A DNA stretch of 64,000 bases from Prevotella heparinolytica (GCF_004342845.1 NZ_SLXB01000001.1:62001-126000); one strand, 5' to 3'. Numbered from the stretch's first letter, positions 18,241-27,036 are shown. The notes: generated by a model not told the origin, from the sequence alone. Translations and numbers: made by a program.

Positions 18241-19344
18241 TTACACGTTGAACCTGAAGTGCATGATGTCTCCATCCTGCACCACGTAGTCCTTGCCTTC
18301 CACGCCCAGCTTTCCGGCTTCGCGCACGGCGGCTTCGCTTCCGTACTTCACGTAGTCGTCGTATTTGATGACTTCGGCACGGATGAAGCCTTTCTCGAAG
18401 TCGGTGTGGATGACGCCTGCACATTGCGGAGCTTTCCAGCCTTTTTGATACGTCCATGCCTTTACTTCCATTTCGCCGGCGGTGATGAAGGTTTCGAGGT
18501 TCAGCAGTTTGTAGGCCGATTTTATCAGGCGGCTGACGCCCGATTCTTCCAGACCCACTTCTTCGAGGAACATTTGGCGGTCTTCGTAAGTCTCGAGTTC
18601 GGCGATGTCGGCTTCGGTCTTAGCGGCTACGATGAGTATCTCGGCGTTCTCGTCCTTTACGGCTTGGCGCACCATGTCGACGTATCGGTTTCCGCTTACG
18701 GCAGCGGCTTCGTCCACGTTGCAGACGTACATCACGGGTTTGCTGGTGAGCAGGAAGAGTTCCTTTGCCACTTTCTGTTCGTCTTTGGTGTCGAACTGCA
18801 CGGTGCGGGCCGATTTGCCTTGTTCCAGCGCCTCTTTATATCGCACCAATACGTCATAAGCCAGTTTGGCGGCTTTGTCTCCGCCGGTCTGTGCCTGTTT
18901 CTGTACTTTCTGTATGCGGCTTTCCACGGTCTCGAGGTCTTTTAGCTGGAGTTCGTAGTCGATGATTTCCTTGTCGCGCACGGGGTCCACGCTGCCGTCT
19001 ACGTGCGTCACGTTGTCGTCGTCGAAGCAGCGCAGCACGTGGATGATGGCATCCGTCTCGCGTATGTTGGCAAGGAACTTGTTGCCCAACCCTTCGCCTT
19101 TGCTGGCTCCTTTCACCAATCCGGCAATGTCAACAATCTCCACGGTGGTGGGAACGATGCGTCCGGGGTGCACCAGTTCGGCCAGCTTGGTCAGTCGTTC
19201 GTCGGGCACGGTGATGACGCCTACGTTCGGTTCTATTGTACAGAAAGGGAAGTTTGCCGCTTGCGCTTTTGCATTGGACAAACAGTTGAAAAGTGTCGAT
19301 TTGCCTACGTTCGGCAGTCCGACAATACCACATTGTAAAGCCAT
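18241..19344 (-). CDS. ychF: Redox-regulated ATPase YchF (Obg-like)
   Basis: A 367-residue P-loop NTPase of the YchF/OLA1 branch of the Obg family, which prefers ATP over GTP and associates with ribosomes. G1 is GLPNVGKST (residues 8-16), G3 is DIAGLVKGAS, and the G4-equivalent NVDE replaces the NKxD of true GTPases, the known basis for ATP preference. A coiled-coil insertion (about 130-190) and a C-terminal TGS domain (about 280-367, with AWTYQKGWKAPQCAGVIHTDFEKGFIRAEV) complete the family order. It is monocistronic by position, with a candidate -7 box at 19422-19429. Confidence 0.97.
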   Translation of the reverse strand: MALQCGIVGLPNVGKSTLFNCLSNAKAQAANFPFCTIEPNVGVITVPDERLTKLAELVHPGRIVPTTVEIVDIAGLVKGASKGEGLGNKFLANIRETDAIIHVLRCFDDDNVTHVDGSVDPVRDKEIIDYELQLKDLETVESRIQKVQKQAQTGGDKAAKLAYDVLVRYKEALEQGKSARTVQFDTKDEQKVAKELFLLTSKPVMYVCNVDEAAAVSGNRYVDMVRQAVKDENAEILIVAAKTEADIAELETYEDRQMFLEEVGLEESGVSRLIKSAYKLLNLETFITAGEMEVKAWTYQKGWKAPQCAGVIHTDFEKGFIRAEVIKYDDYVKYGSEAAVREAGKLGVEGKDYVVQDGDIMHFRFNV

Positions 19345-19421
19345 TGTCTATTTCGTTATTTTAGAGTTATCTTCTTGGTTATGACGGCCGAAAGATTCGG
19401 TTACTGCCGCTTTTCCGGTTG

Positions 19422-19429
19422 CAAAGATA
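19422..19429 (-). promoter_or_regulatory. Candidate -7 box for ychF
   Basis: TATCTTTG on the minus strand, an exact match, about 78 bases before the ychF start. No clear -33 box. Confidence 0.45.
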
Positions 19430-19478
19430 GGCATTCTTCCGCTTATTGCCTTAAAAGGCGCTCTTTTTCTCAAAATGA

Positions 19479-19511
19479 GAGAGCCGGAGTGCGTCGCGCA
19501 TTCCGGCTCTC
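19479..19511 (-). terminator. Strong hairpin terminator after the DUF3836 gene
   Basis: A 15-bp stem with one G-T pair (19479-19493 with 19497-19511) and a TCG loop. On the minus strand it is followed by TCATTTTGAG. It lies about 75 bases past the DUF3836 stop and insulates ychF. Confidence 0.75.
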
Positions 19512-19587
19512 AGTGTTATGAAAAGGTTTAGTTAATTGTTAGGAGTGAAAAACAATTTTATTTCTAAGAGAGAATAAATTTCTTCAA

Positions 19588-19980
19588 TTACATGTTAGGA
19601 TTGTCCATCGTTACCGTCATTGCGGGAATCAGGATATACTCTTTTTTGTTTTTGTTCCATTTATAGTAGGTGGTAGTGATGCTCTTTCCCTGATAGGCGT
19701 AGCGGATGCACATGTCGTTGGCCCACTCTTCTTTGATGCTGTCCCACTTCAGGGCTTGGCTTTCCGTCATGCGGTTCTGCCCGTCGTACTTATAGTTGTA
19801 CTTCATGTAGTTGGTCAATGCTCCGTTTTCCATCTTGTAAATGGTTTCGGCCACTTTCACGCCGTTTACTTCTTCCGAATTGTAAATGAGGTTGCTTTTA
19901 TTGTCGGCCGATGCGCTTAATCCGCAAACCAAAATAAATGCTGAGAGAAACACTGTTTTTAAAGAAACTTTTGCTTTCAT
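19588..19980 (-). CDS. Secreted DUF3836-family protein
   Basis: A 130-residue secreted protein. The signal peptide is residues 1-25 (KTVFLSAFILVCGLSASA). The body repeats a short beta-hairpin pattern with Tyr and Asn (NLIYNSEEVNG, YKMENGALTNYMKYNYKYDGQNRMTES, IRYAYQGKSITTTYYKWNKNKKEYIL), which I recognise as the DUF3836 type found in Bacteroides. Function is unknown; the repeat resembles YD/RHS-like hairpins. It has its own terminator at 19479-19511 and appears monocistronic. Confidence 0.75.
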   Translation of the reverse strand: MKAKVSLKTVFLSAFILVCGLSASADNKSNLIYNSEEVNGVKVAETIYKMENGALTNYMKYNYKYDGQNRMTESQALKWDSIKEEWANDMCIRYAYQGKSITTTYYKWNKNKKEYILIPAMTVTMDNPNM

Positions 19981-20150
19981 GGTTATTTGTTTTTTGAGTT
20001 TAACTTTCTATTGTCTATCAATATGTCATTAATTTCGCCGCAAAGGTATGGAATAAATTGACACAAATATAATATTAGGCGTTATTTTTATCAATATGTC
20101 AGATTTCTGTTTTTCCTTTTCTTTCTTTTTGGCAAGATTGATGAACAAAA

Positions 20151-20179
20151 AATATCCGGCAGTGAGGTTGCCGGATATT
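20151..20179 (-). terminator. Rho-independent terminator of polA
   Basis: AATATCCGGCA (20151-20161) and TGCCGGATATT (20169-20179) form a perfect 11-bp stem with a 7-base loop. The minus strand continues TTTTTGTTC. It lies about 78 bases past the polA stop. Confidence 0.85.
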
Positions 20180-20256
20180 CTGATGAGCAAACTGTATTTT
20201 GAAAAGATTGCTTCCGTTGCTTTCTGATTGTAAGTTAAATAAAGTTATTGGGTGGC

Positions 20257-23121
20257 TCAGTGTGCCTGAAGCCAGTTTTTTCCCCATCCGCAATCGGCCC
20301 TCAGGGGTACGAGCATGCGATATGCCTGTTCCATCTCCTCGATTACAATTTTCTGTACGAGCTCTTTTTCGGCTTCCGGAACGCTGAAATTCAATTCGTC
20401 GTGCACTTGCAGAATCATCTTTGCTTTCAGATTGTTACTTTGAAAACGCCCGTAGATGCGCGACATGGCCACTTTGATGATATCGGCTGCGCTTCCTTGT
20501 ATGGGAGCGTTGATGGCATTCCGTTCGGCATAGCCCCTCACAACGGCATTTCTTGAGTTGATGTCGGGCAGGAAGCGCTTGCGGCGGAAGATGGTTTCCA
20601 CGTATCCGTTTTCGCGTGCCACTTGGATACTTTTGTCCATGTATTCCTTAACCTGCGGATAGGTTTCGAAATATCCGTCAATCAGTTCTTTGGCTTCCTG
20701 CCGGGAGACGTCCATACGTTCGGCCAGTCCGAAGACGGAGATGCCGTAGATGATGCCGAAGTTGGCGGTTTTGGCTTTTCGGCGCATGTCGGCGGTCACC
20801 CGGTTTATGTCTTGCTTATATATCTTGGCGGCGGTGGCGGCATGGATGTCGTGCCCGCTGCAAAAAGCCTCTGTCATGTTTTTGTCTCCGCTCAGATGGG
20901 CCATGATGCGCAGTTCTATCTGCGAGTAGTCGGCAGAGAAAAATTCGCAGCCGTCGTCGGGGATGAAAGCCTTGCGAATCTCCTTCCCGTCTTCGTCGCG
21001 GATGGGGATGTTCTGCAAGTTGGGATTGCTGGAGCTGAGTCGTCCGGTGGCTGTTACGGCTTGGTTGAACGAGGTGTGTATGCGCCCCGTGCGCGGGTTG
21101 ATGAGTTGGGGAAGACTGTCGATGTAGGTGCTCAGCAATTTCTTCAGTCCGCGGTATTCCAATATCTTGTCGATGATTGCATGTTTGCCGCGATGGCTTT
21201 GCAGCACCTCTTCGGAAGTGACGTATTGCCCGGTTTTGGTCTTCTTGGCTTTCTCCACGATTCGCAGCTTGTCAAACAGGATTTCGCCCACCTGCTTGGC
21301 CGAACTGATGTTGAACGTTTCTTTGGCCATTTCGTAGATGTCCTTTTCAATCTCTTGCAGGCGCACGGTGAAGTGTTCGGACGATTGCTTCAGGGCTTCG
21401 GTGTCAATCCGCACGCCATTGGTCTCCATGTGTACGAGTACAGGCACAAGCGGCATCTCTATCTCGTGGAACAGGTGTTCGGCGCCTTGCTCTTTCAATT
21501 CTTTTTCCAGCACGTTTTTCAGTTTCAGGGTGACGTCGGCGTCTTCGCAGGCATAGCGGTAGACATCGCAGGGTGGGAGGTCGCGCATGCTTTTCTGGTT
21601 TTTGCCTTTCGGCCCAATCAGTTCGTCGATATGGATGGTGCGGTAGTGCAGGTAGATTTCCGCCAGATAGTCCATGTTGTGGCGCAACTCCGGTTGGAGC
21701 ACATAGTGGGCGAGCATGGTGTCGAACAACGGACCTTTGACGCAGACTCCGTAATTCCAAAGGACAATCATGTCATACTTGATATTTTGTCCCACCTTCA
21801 TGGATTTCTCGTTTTCGTAGACAGGACGAAGCTCATTCACTATTTTTAAGGCTTCTTCACGATTGGCAGGAACGGGGATGTAGTAGGCGCGGTTTTCGGC
21901 ATCGCTGAAGCTCATTCCTACCAGTTCGGCTTCCATCGGCTCAGTTCCGGTGGTTTCCGTGTCTATCGCGAGAATTTCCGTTGTAAGTAACTTTTGAATA
22001 ATTTCTCTTCTTTTCTCTTCTGTATCAATAAGTTGATAGTCCGTGTCGAGCGTTTCTAACCGTGCGAGATTTGAATTTTCAGATTCACCCGTCCAATTGC
22101 CCGCAGAATTTGCAAACAAATCGCCTTGAACGGGAGCGTTGTTTTCGGAACCGGTGTCGGTTTGCGGTCGGGCAAACAGCGTTCCGGCAAAAAGGTCGGG
22201 TGCGGAGACAGAGGCCGGGGATGGGGAAGAAGCAGAAGCTGCGTTTCCTTTTTTCAACACCCGGTCGATGAGGGTGCGGAATTCCAACTCCTCGAAAATC
22301 TTGCGCAGTTCTTCTTCGTCCGGTTCTTCGCGCACGAGCGAGTGCATGTCGAGTGCTACGGGCACATCGGTCTTGATGGTGGCGAGGAATTTGGAGAAAA
22401 GGATCTGCTCCCGGTTTGTTTCCACTTTGGTTTTCAGTGCGCCTTTCAGTTGGTCGGTGTGTTCCAGCAGGTTTTCAATGCTGTCGAATTCGGCGATGAG
22501 CTTTTGTGCGGTTTTTTCTCCTACGCCCGGACAGCCGGGGATGTTGTCGGAAGCGTCGCCCATCAGTCCCAGCATGTCGATGACTTGAAGGGTAGACCGT
22601 ATGTCGAATTTCGCCTTCACTTCTTCCACGCCCATCACTTCGAAGCCGCCGCTATGCTTGGGGCGGTACATGAATACGTTGTCCGATACCAGTTGGCCGT
22701 AGTCCTTGTCGGGGGTCATCATGTAGGTGGCGATGCCTTGCCTGCCTGCTTCGGTGGCAAGCGTGCCTATCACGTCGTCGGCTTCGTAGCCGGGCACTTC
22801 CAGAATGGGGATGCGGTAGGCGCGGATGATATCCTTTATAATAGGTACTGACAGGCGGATGGCTTCGGGCGTCTCTTCCCGTTGTGCCTTGTACTGTTCG
22901 TAGGCTTCGTGGCGGAAGGTGGGACCCGCGGGGTCGAAGGCCACTCCTATGTGGGTGGGATTTTCTTTCTTCAGTACCTCTTCCAAGGTGTTGACGAAGC
23001 CCAGAATGGCCGATGTGTTGAATCCCTTTGAATTGATTCTCGGATTCTTTATGAACGCGTAGTAGGCCCGGTATATCAGCGCATAAGCATCGAGCAGAAA
23101 CAGTCTATCGGTAGTTTTCAT
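20257..23121 (-). CDS. polA: DNA polymerase I
   Basis: A 954-residue polymerase with the three classical modules. The 5'-3' exonuclease (about 1-290) begins RLFLLDAYALIYRAYYAF and includes GYEADDVIGTLA. The 3'-5' proofreading domain (about 365-560) has an intact AIDTETTGTEPMEAELVG with both acidic residues near 385, so proofreading is predicted active. The polymerase domain carries motif A DYSQIELRIMAHLSGD (about 728) and motif C QVHDELNFSV (about 907). A low-complexity linker rich in Ala, Ser and Pro (about 295-350) joins the first two. It functions in repair and Okazaki fragment processing. It is divergent from the prenyl synthase gene. Confidence 0.98.
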   Translation of the reverse strand: MKTTDRLFLLDAYALIYRAYYAFIKNPRINSKGFNTSAILGFVNTLEEVLKKENPTHIGVAFDPAGPTFRHEAYEQYKAQREETPEAIRLSVPIIKDIIRAYRIPILEVPGYEADDVIGTLATEAGRQGIATYMMTPDKDYGQLVSDNVFMYRPKHSGGFEVMGVEEVKAKFDIRSTLQVIDMLGLMGDASDNIPGCPGVGEKTAQKLIAEFDSIENLLEHTDQLKGALKTKVETNREQILFSKFLATIKTDVPVALDMHSLVREEPDEEELRKIFEELEFRTLIDRVLKKGNAASASSPSPASVSAPDLFAGTLFARPQTDTGSENNAPVQGDLFANSAGNWTGESENSNLARLETLDTDYQLIDTEEKRREIIQKLLTTEILAIDTETTGTEPMEAELVGMSFSDAENRAYYIPVPANREEALKIVNELRPVYENEKSMKVGQNIKYDMIVLWNYGVCVKGPLFDTMLAHYVLQPELRHNMDYLAEIYLHYRTIHIDELIGPKGKNQKSMRDLPPCDVYRYACEDADVTLKLKNVLEKELKEQGAEHLFHEIEMPLVPVLVHMETNGVRIDTEALKQSSEHFTVRLQEIEKDIYEMAKETFNISSAKQVGEILFDKLRIVEKAKKTKTGQYVTSEEVLQSHRGKHAIIDKILEYRGLKKLLSTYIDSLPQLINPRTGRIHTSFNQAVTATGRLSSSNPNLQNIPIRDEDGKEIRKAFIPDDGCEFFSADYSQIELRIMAHLSGDKNMTEAFCSGHDIHAATAAKIYKQDINRVTADMRRKAKTANFGIIYGISVFGLAERMDVSRQEAKELIDGYFETYPQVKEYMDKSIQVARENGYVETIFRRKRFLPDINSRNAVVRGYAERNAINAPIQGSAADIIKVAMSRIYGRFQSNNLKAKMILQVHDELNFSVPEAEKELVQKIVIEEMEQAYRMLVPLRADCGWGKNWLQAH

Positions 23122-23184
23122 ACATTTATTCCTCTTTTTTCATGGTAAAAGTACAAAAAAATACGGTATTAACCGTTTTATTGT

Positions 23185-23192
23185 TATTTTTG
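23185..23192 (+). promoter_or_regulatory. Candidate -7 box for the prenyl synthase gene
   Basis: TATTTTTG matches TAnnTTTG and lies 17 bases before the ATG at 23210. A small hairpin ACGGT-ATTA-ACCGT (23163-23176) sits just upstream, between the divergent genes. Confidence 0.45.
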
Positions 23193-23209
23193 TGGGCAAA
23201 TAGCGACGC

Positions 23210-24184
23210 ATGGACCATTCTTCACTTATAAAATCTCCGATATCCGAGGAATTGGAAGACTTCAAGGAGCTTTTTGAAAGTTCGCTCTCCAGTTCCAATC
23301 TTTTGCTGAACAGCGTCATCGCGCATATCCGGCAGAAGAACGGGAAGATGATGCGCCCCATTCTGGTGCTTTTGTCTGCAAAGCTATATGGCAATGTCTG
23401 CCCTGCAACCCTCCATGCCGCAGTTTCTCTGGAACTGCTTCACAATGCCAGTCTGGTGCACGACGATGTGGTGGACGAGAGTACCGAACGTCGCGGGCAG
23501 CTTTCCGTCAATGCCATTTTTAATAATAAGGTGGCCGTGTTGTCGGGCGATTTCCTGCTGGCAACGGCATTGGTGCAGGTGGCCATGACTCGTAACCACG
23601 ATATTATAGGTATCGTCTCCGCTTTGGGGCGCGACTTGGCCGATGGCGAGCTTCTGCAACTTTCCAACGTCAGCAATCCGCAATTTTCCGAAACTGTTTA
23701 TTTCGATGTGATACGTAAGAAGACGGCCGTGCTTTTTGCCGCTTGTACAAAGGCAGGCGCGCTTTCGGTAGGTGCCGATGCCGAAAAGGTTGAGCTGGCG
23801 CGTCTGTTCGGCGAGTATGTCGGTCTCTGTTTTCAGATCAAGGATGATATTTTCGATTATTTCGATAGCAAGGAGATAGGTAAGCCTACCGGAAACGATA
23901 TGTCGGAGGGCAAACTGACGTTGCCGGCGCTCCATGTGCTGAATACCGTGAAGGATGAAGCGATGCGCGAACTTGCCGTAAGGGTTAAAAACGGACAGGC
24001 CGCTTCGGATGAGATAGCCCGTTTGATTGAGTTCACCAAGCAGCACGGCGGAATTGAATATGCCTTGCAGACCATGTATGCTTATAAAGAAAAGGCGCTT
24101 TCGCTGCTGGCTTCCATGCCCGATACGGATGTCAAAGCCGCACTTGCCGCCTATCTGGATTATGTGGTGGAGCGGGAGAAATAG
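23210..24184 (+). CDS. ispB: Trans-type polyprenyl diphosphate synthase
   Basis: A 324-residue all-helical isoprenyl diphosphate synthase that elongates FPP with IPP units. The first Asp-rich motif is LVHDDVVDES (D85, D86, D89) and the second is IKDDIFDYF (about 212-220). The GKMMRPILVLL and RRGQLSVN segments bind the diphosphates. Small residues before the first Asp motif favour a long chain, so octaprenyl- or heptaprenyl-type activity feeding menaquinone is likely. That is inference, and the gene symbol is by family. Its 3' end overlaps that of the convergent DUF1266-like gene by 25 bases. Confidence 0.88.
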   Translation: MDHSSLIKSPISEELEDFKELFESSLSSSNLLLNSVIAHIRQKNGKMMRPILVLLSAKLYGNVCPATLHAAVSLELLHNASLVHDDVVDESTERRGQLSVNAIFNNKVAVLSGDFLLATALVQVAMTRNHDIIGIVSALGRDLADGELLQLSNVSNPQFSETVYFDVIRKKTAVLFAACTKAGALSVGADAEKVELARLFGEYVGLCFQIKDDIFDYFDSKEIGKPTGNDMSEGKLTLPALHVLNTVKDEAMRELAVRVKNGQAASDEIARLIEFTKQHGGIEYALQTMYAYKEKALSLLASMPDTDVKAALAAYLDYVVEREK

Positions 24185-24888
24185 GCTCGTCGGAACGGTG
24201 TGCACATCCACGGACTTTCTGTATTTCTCGTCGCAGTGCAGTAACATTCAATAACGTTTCTGAATTTTTTCTCACCGGGATAGTTTACCGCTTGTCCCAA
24301 TAGGTAGCTTTTGCCTATCTCTTCCCAAGATGCGAAGTATTCGCGGCACTTCTTGTCGGAAAATTCGATGTATTCCCATGCTTCTTGCTCGCTAATCAGG
24401 CGGCAATCGTAGGCCGTGCGCGATAGCTTTATTATTTTGCCCAAGTCCCAAGCCAATATGCCGCGCTGCAAGTCCTCGTTTGTTATGCTGATTTTGCCGT
24501 GTAGCCGGATGTGCCGGAAGGAGATGTCCAGATTCCTGCAATAGTGTACCAATCGTTCAATGCCTATGAACTTCTTCCTGATGGCCGCTTCCCGTTGGGT
24601 TTCGTCGCAGTGCGACAAGTATAAGGGGAGCATGATGTCGTATGCGCTTCGTTCGCCTTCTTCTTTCAGGAAGTGCATTAGGGGCGGCAGTTGGATTGAG
24701 CTTTCGATGTTGTTGGCCGACAGGATTTTTCCAAGCGATTGCCGATTGGCTCCGGTAGTCAGGCTGTTTGTATAAAATCCATACTGTTCTCCGGCCATCA
24801 GTCCGGTGAATAAGGCGTGCAACTTGTCAGAGCCTGCAATTCCGGGTTGCGGGTTGGCATTGAAAGGTAATGAATTTATTGTTTCCAT
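24160..24888 (-). CDS. DUF1266-like protein
   Basis: A 242-residue cytoplasmic protein. The segment ILAWDLGKIIKLSRTAYDCRLISEQEAWEYIEFS (about residues 145-178) matches what I know of the DUF1266 family (Trp-Asp...Arg...Tyr...Glu-Ala-Trp). Function is unknown. The preferred start is the ATG at 24886-24888 (METINSLPF). The upstream extension reads through the inverted repeat. It is convergent with the prenyl synthase gene and overlaps its last 25 bases. A candidate -7 box at 25157-25164 would give a long leader carrying the large inverted repeat. Confidence 0.65.
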   Translation of the reverse strand: METINSLPFNANPQPGIAGSDKLHALFTGLMAGEQYGFYTNSLTTGANRQSLGKILSANNIESSIQLPPLMHFLKEEGERSAYDIMLPLYLSHCDETQREAAIRKKFIGIERLVHYCRNLDISFRHIRLHGKISITNEDLQRGILAWDLGKIIKLSRTAYDCRLISEQEAWEYIEFSDKKCREYFASWEEIGKSYLLGQAVNYPGEKKFRNVIECYCTATRNTESPWMCTPFRRAYFSRSTT

Positions 24889-24917
24889 ACTCTTGATATT
24901 TAGCCTATTATCAAAAG

Positions 24918-25093
24918 GCGTGAGAACTGTTGCCCTATATTTTTCTCGAGGTTTCAGCAAAAACCCTTTACGAAATATAAGCAACAGTCTCACGCGCTAT
25001 TCGATATATAACAAGAGTATATACGTGAAAGTACGTGAGACCCGTTTGCTTATTACCTTTCGTAAATGAAATTTTGCTGAATTCCGAGAAAAA
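24918..25093. repeat. Large imperfect inverted repeat with a third related arm
   Basis: Matching blocks pair across a centre near 25014: TTTTTCTCG (24940-24948) with CGAGAAAAA (25085-25093), TTCAGCAAAA (24953-24962) with TTTTGCTGAA (25072-25081), and TTTACGAAA (24967-24975) with TTTCGTAAA (25058-25066). The inner part pairs GTCTCACG with CGTGAGAC. A third copy, GCGTGAGAACTGTTGC (24918-24933), pairs instead with GCAACAGTCTCACGC (24981-24995). The alternative pairings resemble a switch or a small non-autonomous element. Confidence 0.75.
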
Positions 25094-25156
25094 GATAATA
25101 AATGAAACGTTCTCTGATACACTATATTAGCCAAAACGCCATTGGCCCTTATGTCA

Positions 25157-25164
25157 CAAAGGTA
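25157..25164 (-). promoter_or_regulatory. Candidate -7 box upstream of the DUF1266-like gene
   Basis: TACCTTTG on the minus strand. If used, the DUF1266-like mRNA would carry a leader of about 260 bases that includes the large inverted repeat. No clear -33 box. Confidence 0.4.
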
Positions 25165-25249
25165 AGGTTTTTTTTTGATTATTCCTATTTAACGGCTGTT
25201 TAAATTTTTGTTCAACAAACTTTTGAAACCGTTTACCTGTTTTGTGCTG

Positions 25250-26152
25250 TTAAAAGAATTTTATCTCCTCGCCTTTGATTTCGGACAGCAGCAGATTGGC
25301 GAGACGGCTTGTGCCTAAACGGAACAGGCTGTTGTTCAGCCACTCTTCGCCAAGTACTTCCTTGACAATGCTGTAGTAAATCAGTGCGTCGTTCACGGTG
25401 TTGATGCCTCCTGCAGGCTTGAATCCGATCTTGTTTCCGGTCAGCGCATGATATTCCTTGATGGCTTGGCACATCACGTAGGCGGCTTCGGGCGTGGCGG
25501 CAGGTTGCTGTTTGCCGGTGGAGGTCTTGATGAAGTCGGCGCCGGCATACATGGACAGGATGGAGGCTTTCTTTATGTTGGAGGCTGTCTGCAAGGCTCC
25601 GGTTTCGAGAATCACTTTCAGGTGCTTTTCTTTGCAGGCGGCTTTCAGTTCCTGTATCTCGTCGCACATGGTTTCGTAGTCTCCGGCAAGGAACTTGCCC
25701 ACCGAAATCACGATGTCTATCTCGTCGGCGCCTTCCATCACGGCCATTGCCGTTTCGGCCACCTTTACTTCGATGAAAGTCTGCGAGGAGGGGAAACCGC
25801 CCGATACGCAGGCGATGTTTACGTCCTCCACTTCCAGCGTGTCCCTTACGATTTCGGCGAAGTTGGGATATACGCAGATGGCGGCCACGTTCTTCAGGTC
25901 GGGAAATTCGTTGTCGAATTGGTTCACTTTCCGGGTGAACTTCATGACGCTTTCATCGCTGTCCTCGGTTCGGAGCGTAGTCAGGTCGATGCAGTTGAAG
26001 AGGAATTTCTTCACGTCGGGCGTATTGTTTGCAGGCACTTTCTCTGCAACGATTTTGGCTACTTGTGCAGCTACTTCTGCATCGTTCATCCGGGTGTTGT
26101 ACTTGGCCAGAGTGGCTTCGTACTTGTTTTGCGTAGACTCAGTTTTTTCCAT
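25250..26152 (-). CDS. deoC: Deoxyribose-phosphate aldolase
   Basis: A 300-residue class I aldolase that splits 2-deoxyribose-5-phosphate into glyceraldehyde-3-phosphate and acetaldehyde in deoxynucleoside catabolism. It has the TIM-barrel markers IDLTTLRTEDSDESV, VCVYPNF-like AAICVYPNFAE, ADEIDIVISVGKFLAGDYE, KVILETGAL and the Schiff-base lysine in GADFIKTSTGK (about residue 208). FKPAGGINT closes the phosphate site. It is the E. coli-like longer form. Its start overlaps the last 14 bases of the mazG-like gene, so translation is probably coupled within dtd-mazG-deoC. Confidence 0.96.
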   Translation of the reverse strand: MEKTESTQNKYEATLAKYNTRMNDAEVAAQVAKIVAEKVPANNTPDVKKFLFNCIDLTTLRTEDSDESVMKFTRKVNQFDNEFPDLKNVAAICVYPNFAEIVRDTLEVEDVNIACVSGGFPSSQTFIEVKVAETAMAVMEGADEIDIVISVGKFLAGDYETMCDEIQELKAACKEKHLKVILETGALQTASNIKKASILSMYAGADFIKTSTGKQQPAATPEAAYVMCQAIKEYHALTGNKIGFKPAGGINTVNDALIYYSIVKEVLGEEWLNNSLFRLGTSRLANLLLSEIKGEEIKFF

Positions 26153-26480
26153 GGTCTTTCAGTTTTGGGTTATTGATATGTCTCGTTTGGTCACGTTTGG
26201 TTTTCTTTTCAAGGTTGCGGGCAAAGGCTTCGGTCAGGTTCACGCCCGTCTGGTTGGCAATGCAGAGCAGCACCCAGAGCACATCGGCCATTTCGTCGCC
26301 GAGGTTGTTTTTTTCGCCTTCCTTGAAGGATTGGTCGCCGTATCTGCGTGCCATGACGCGGGCCATTTCGCCCACTTCCTCGGTCAGTACGGCCATATTG
26401 GTGAGTTCGCTGAAGTAGCGCACTCCGTATTCCTTTATCCAAGCATCCACTTGTTGCTGTGCTTCTTCCAGTGTCATCAT
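26139..26480 (-). CDS. MazG-like nucleotide pyrophosphohydrolase
   Basis: A 113-residue all-alpha NTP pyrophosphohydrolase of the MazG superfamily, which hydrolyses (d)NTPs to monophosphates and may clear damaged nucleotides. The metal-binding pattern is visible: E34-E35-x-x-E38 in LTEEVGEMARVMAR and E-x-x-D in LGDEMADVLWVLLCIA (about 60-74). The start is ATG 26478-26480 (MMTLEEAQ). It overlaps the TGA of dtd, an ATGA-type overlap that implies coupled translation. The 3' end overlaps deoC by 14 bases. The longer upstream reading in this frame lies inside dtd and is rejected. Confidence 0.88.
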   Translation of the reverse strand: MMTLEEAQQQVDAWIKEYGVRYFSELTNMAVLTEEVGEMARVMARRYGDQSFKEGEKNNLGDEMADVLWVLLCIANQTGVNLTEAFARNLEKKTKRDQTRHINNPKLKDHGKN

Positions 26481-26929
26481 TCCTTGTTTTTTGTATCCAT
26501 GCAGATGGTTACCGGACCATCGTTCAGCAGTTCCACTTTCATGTCCGCTCCGAAGCGGCCTGTGCCCACCTCTTTGCCCAGCGCCGTGCTCAGTTCCCGG
26601 CAGAACAGCTCGTAGAGGGGGATGGCTGTTTCCGGCCGGGCTGCCCGTATGTACGAGGGGCGGTTGCCTTTCTTGGTCGAGGCGTGCAGCGTGAACTGGC
26701 TGATTACCAGTATGTCGCCGCCGGTTTCGATGACGGACTTGTTCATCACCCCTTGTTCGTCGTCGAATATGCGCAGGTTCACGATTTTCTTGCAGAGCCA
26801 GTCGATGTCGTCCTTTCCGTCGGCTTCCTCGATGCCCAGCAGTACCAGAAGTCCCTTTCCGATGGCCGATTTGCAAGCCCCGTCTATGCTGACGGAGGCG
26901 TGTCCGGTGCGTTGTATCACTACTCTCAT
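26477..26929 (-). CDS. dtd: D-aminoacyl-tRNA deacylase
   Basis: A 150-residue Dtd-family enzyme that removes D-amino acids (and glycine) mis-attached to tRNA. Family hallmarks are MRVVIQRTGHASVSIDG at the start, GLLVLLGI, LRIFDDEQGVMNKSV, the catalytic-pocket motif SQFTLHAS (about 77-84) and the C-terminal NDGPVTICMDT, the Gly-Pro motif region. The start is ATG 26927-26929; the upstream extension is composition-poor and runs into the array at 27037-27146. It is first in the overlapping trio dtd-mazG-deoC. Confidence 0.95.
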   Translation of the reverse strand: MRVVIQRTGHASVSIDGACKSAIGKGLLVLLGIEEADGKDDIDWLCKKIVNLRIFDDEQGVMNKSVIETGGDILVISQFTLHASTKKGNRPSYIRAARPETAIPLYELFCRELSTALGKEVGTGRFGADMKVELLNDGPVTICMDTKNKE

Positions 26930-27036
26930 GCTGTTTGTTTTCCTTTTTTGAACAGGCAAAGTTACAAATAAATTCGTTGTGTTGCGTGGCTTTTGCCCTA
27001 CGATTTTATCATCTCTGTTTTCTGCTTTGACAGGGG

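Noticed and set aside
26481..26876. N-terminal extension of the MazG-like protein
   Set aside because: It is Arg/His-rich shadow sequence within dtd. The ATG at 26480 fits family length and the ATGA overlap.
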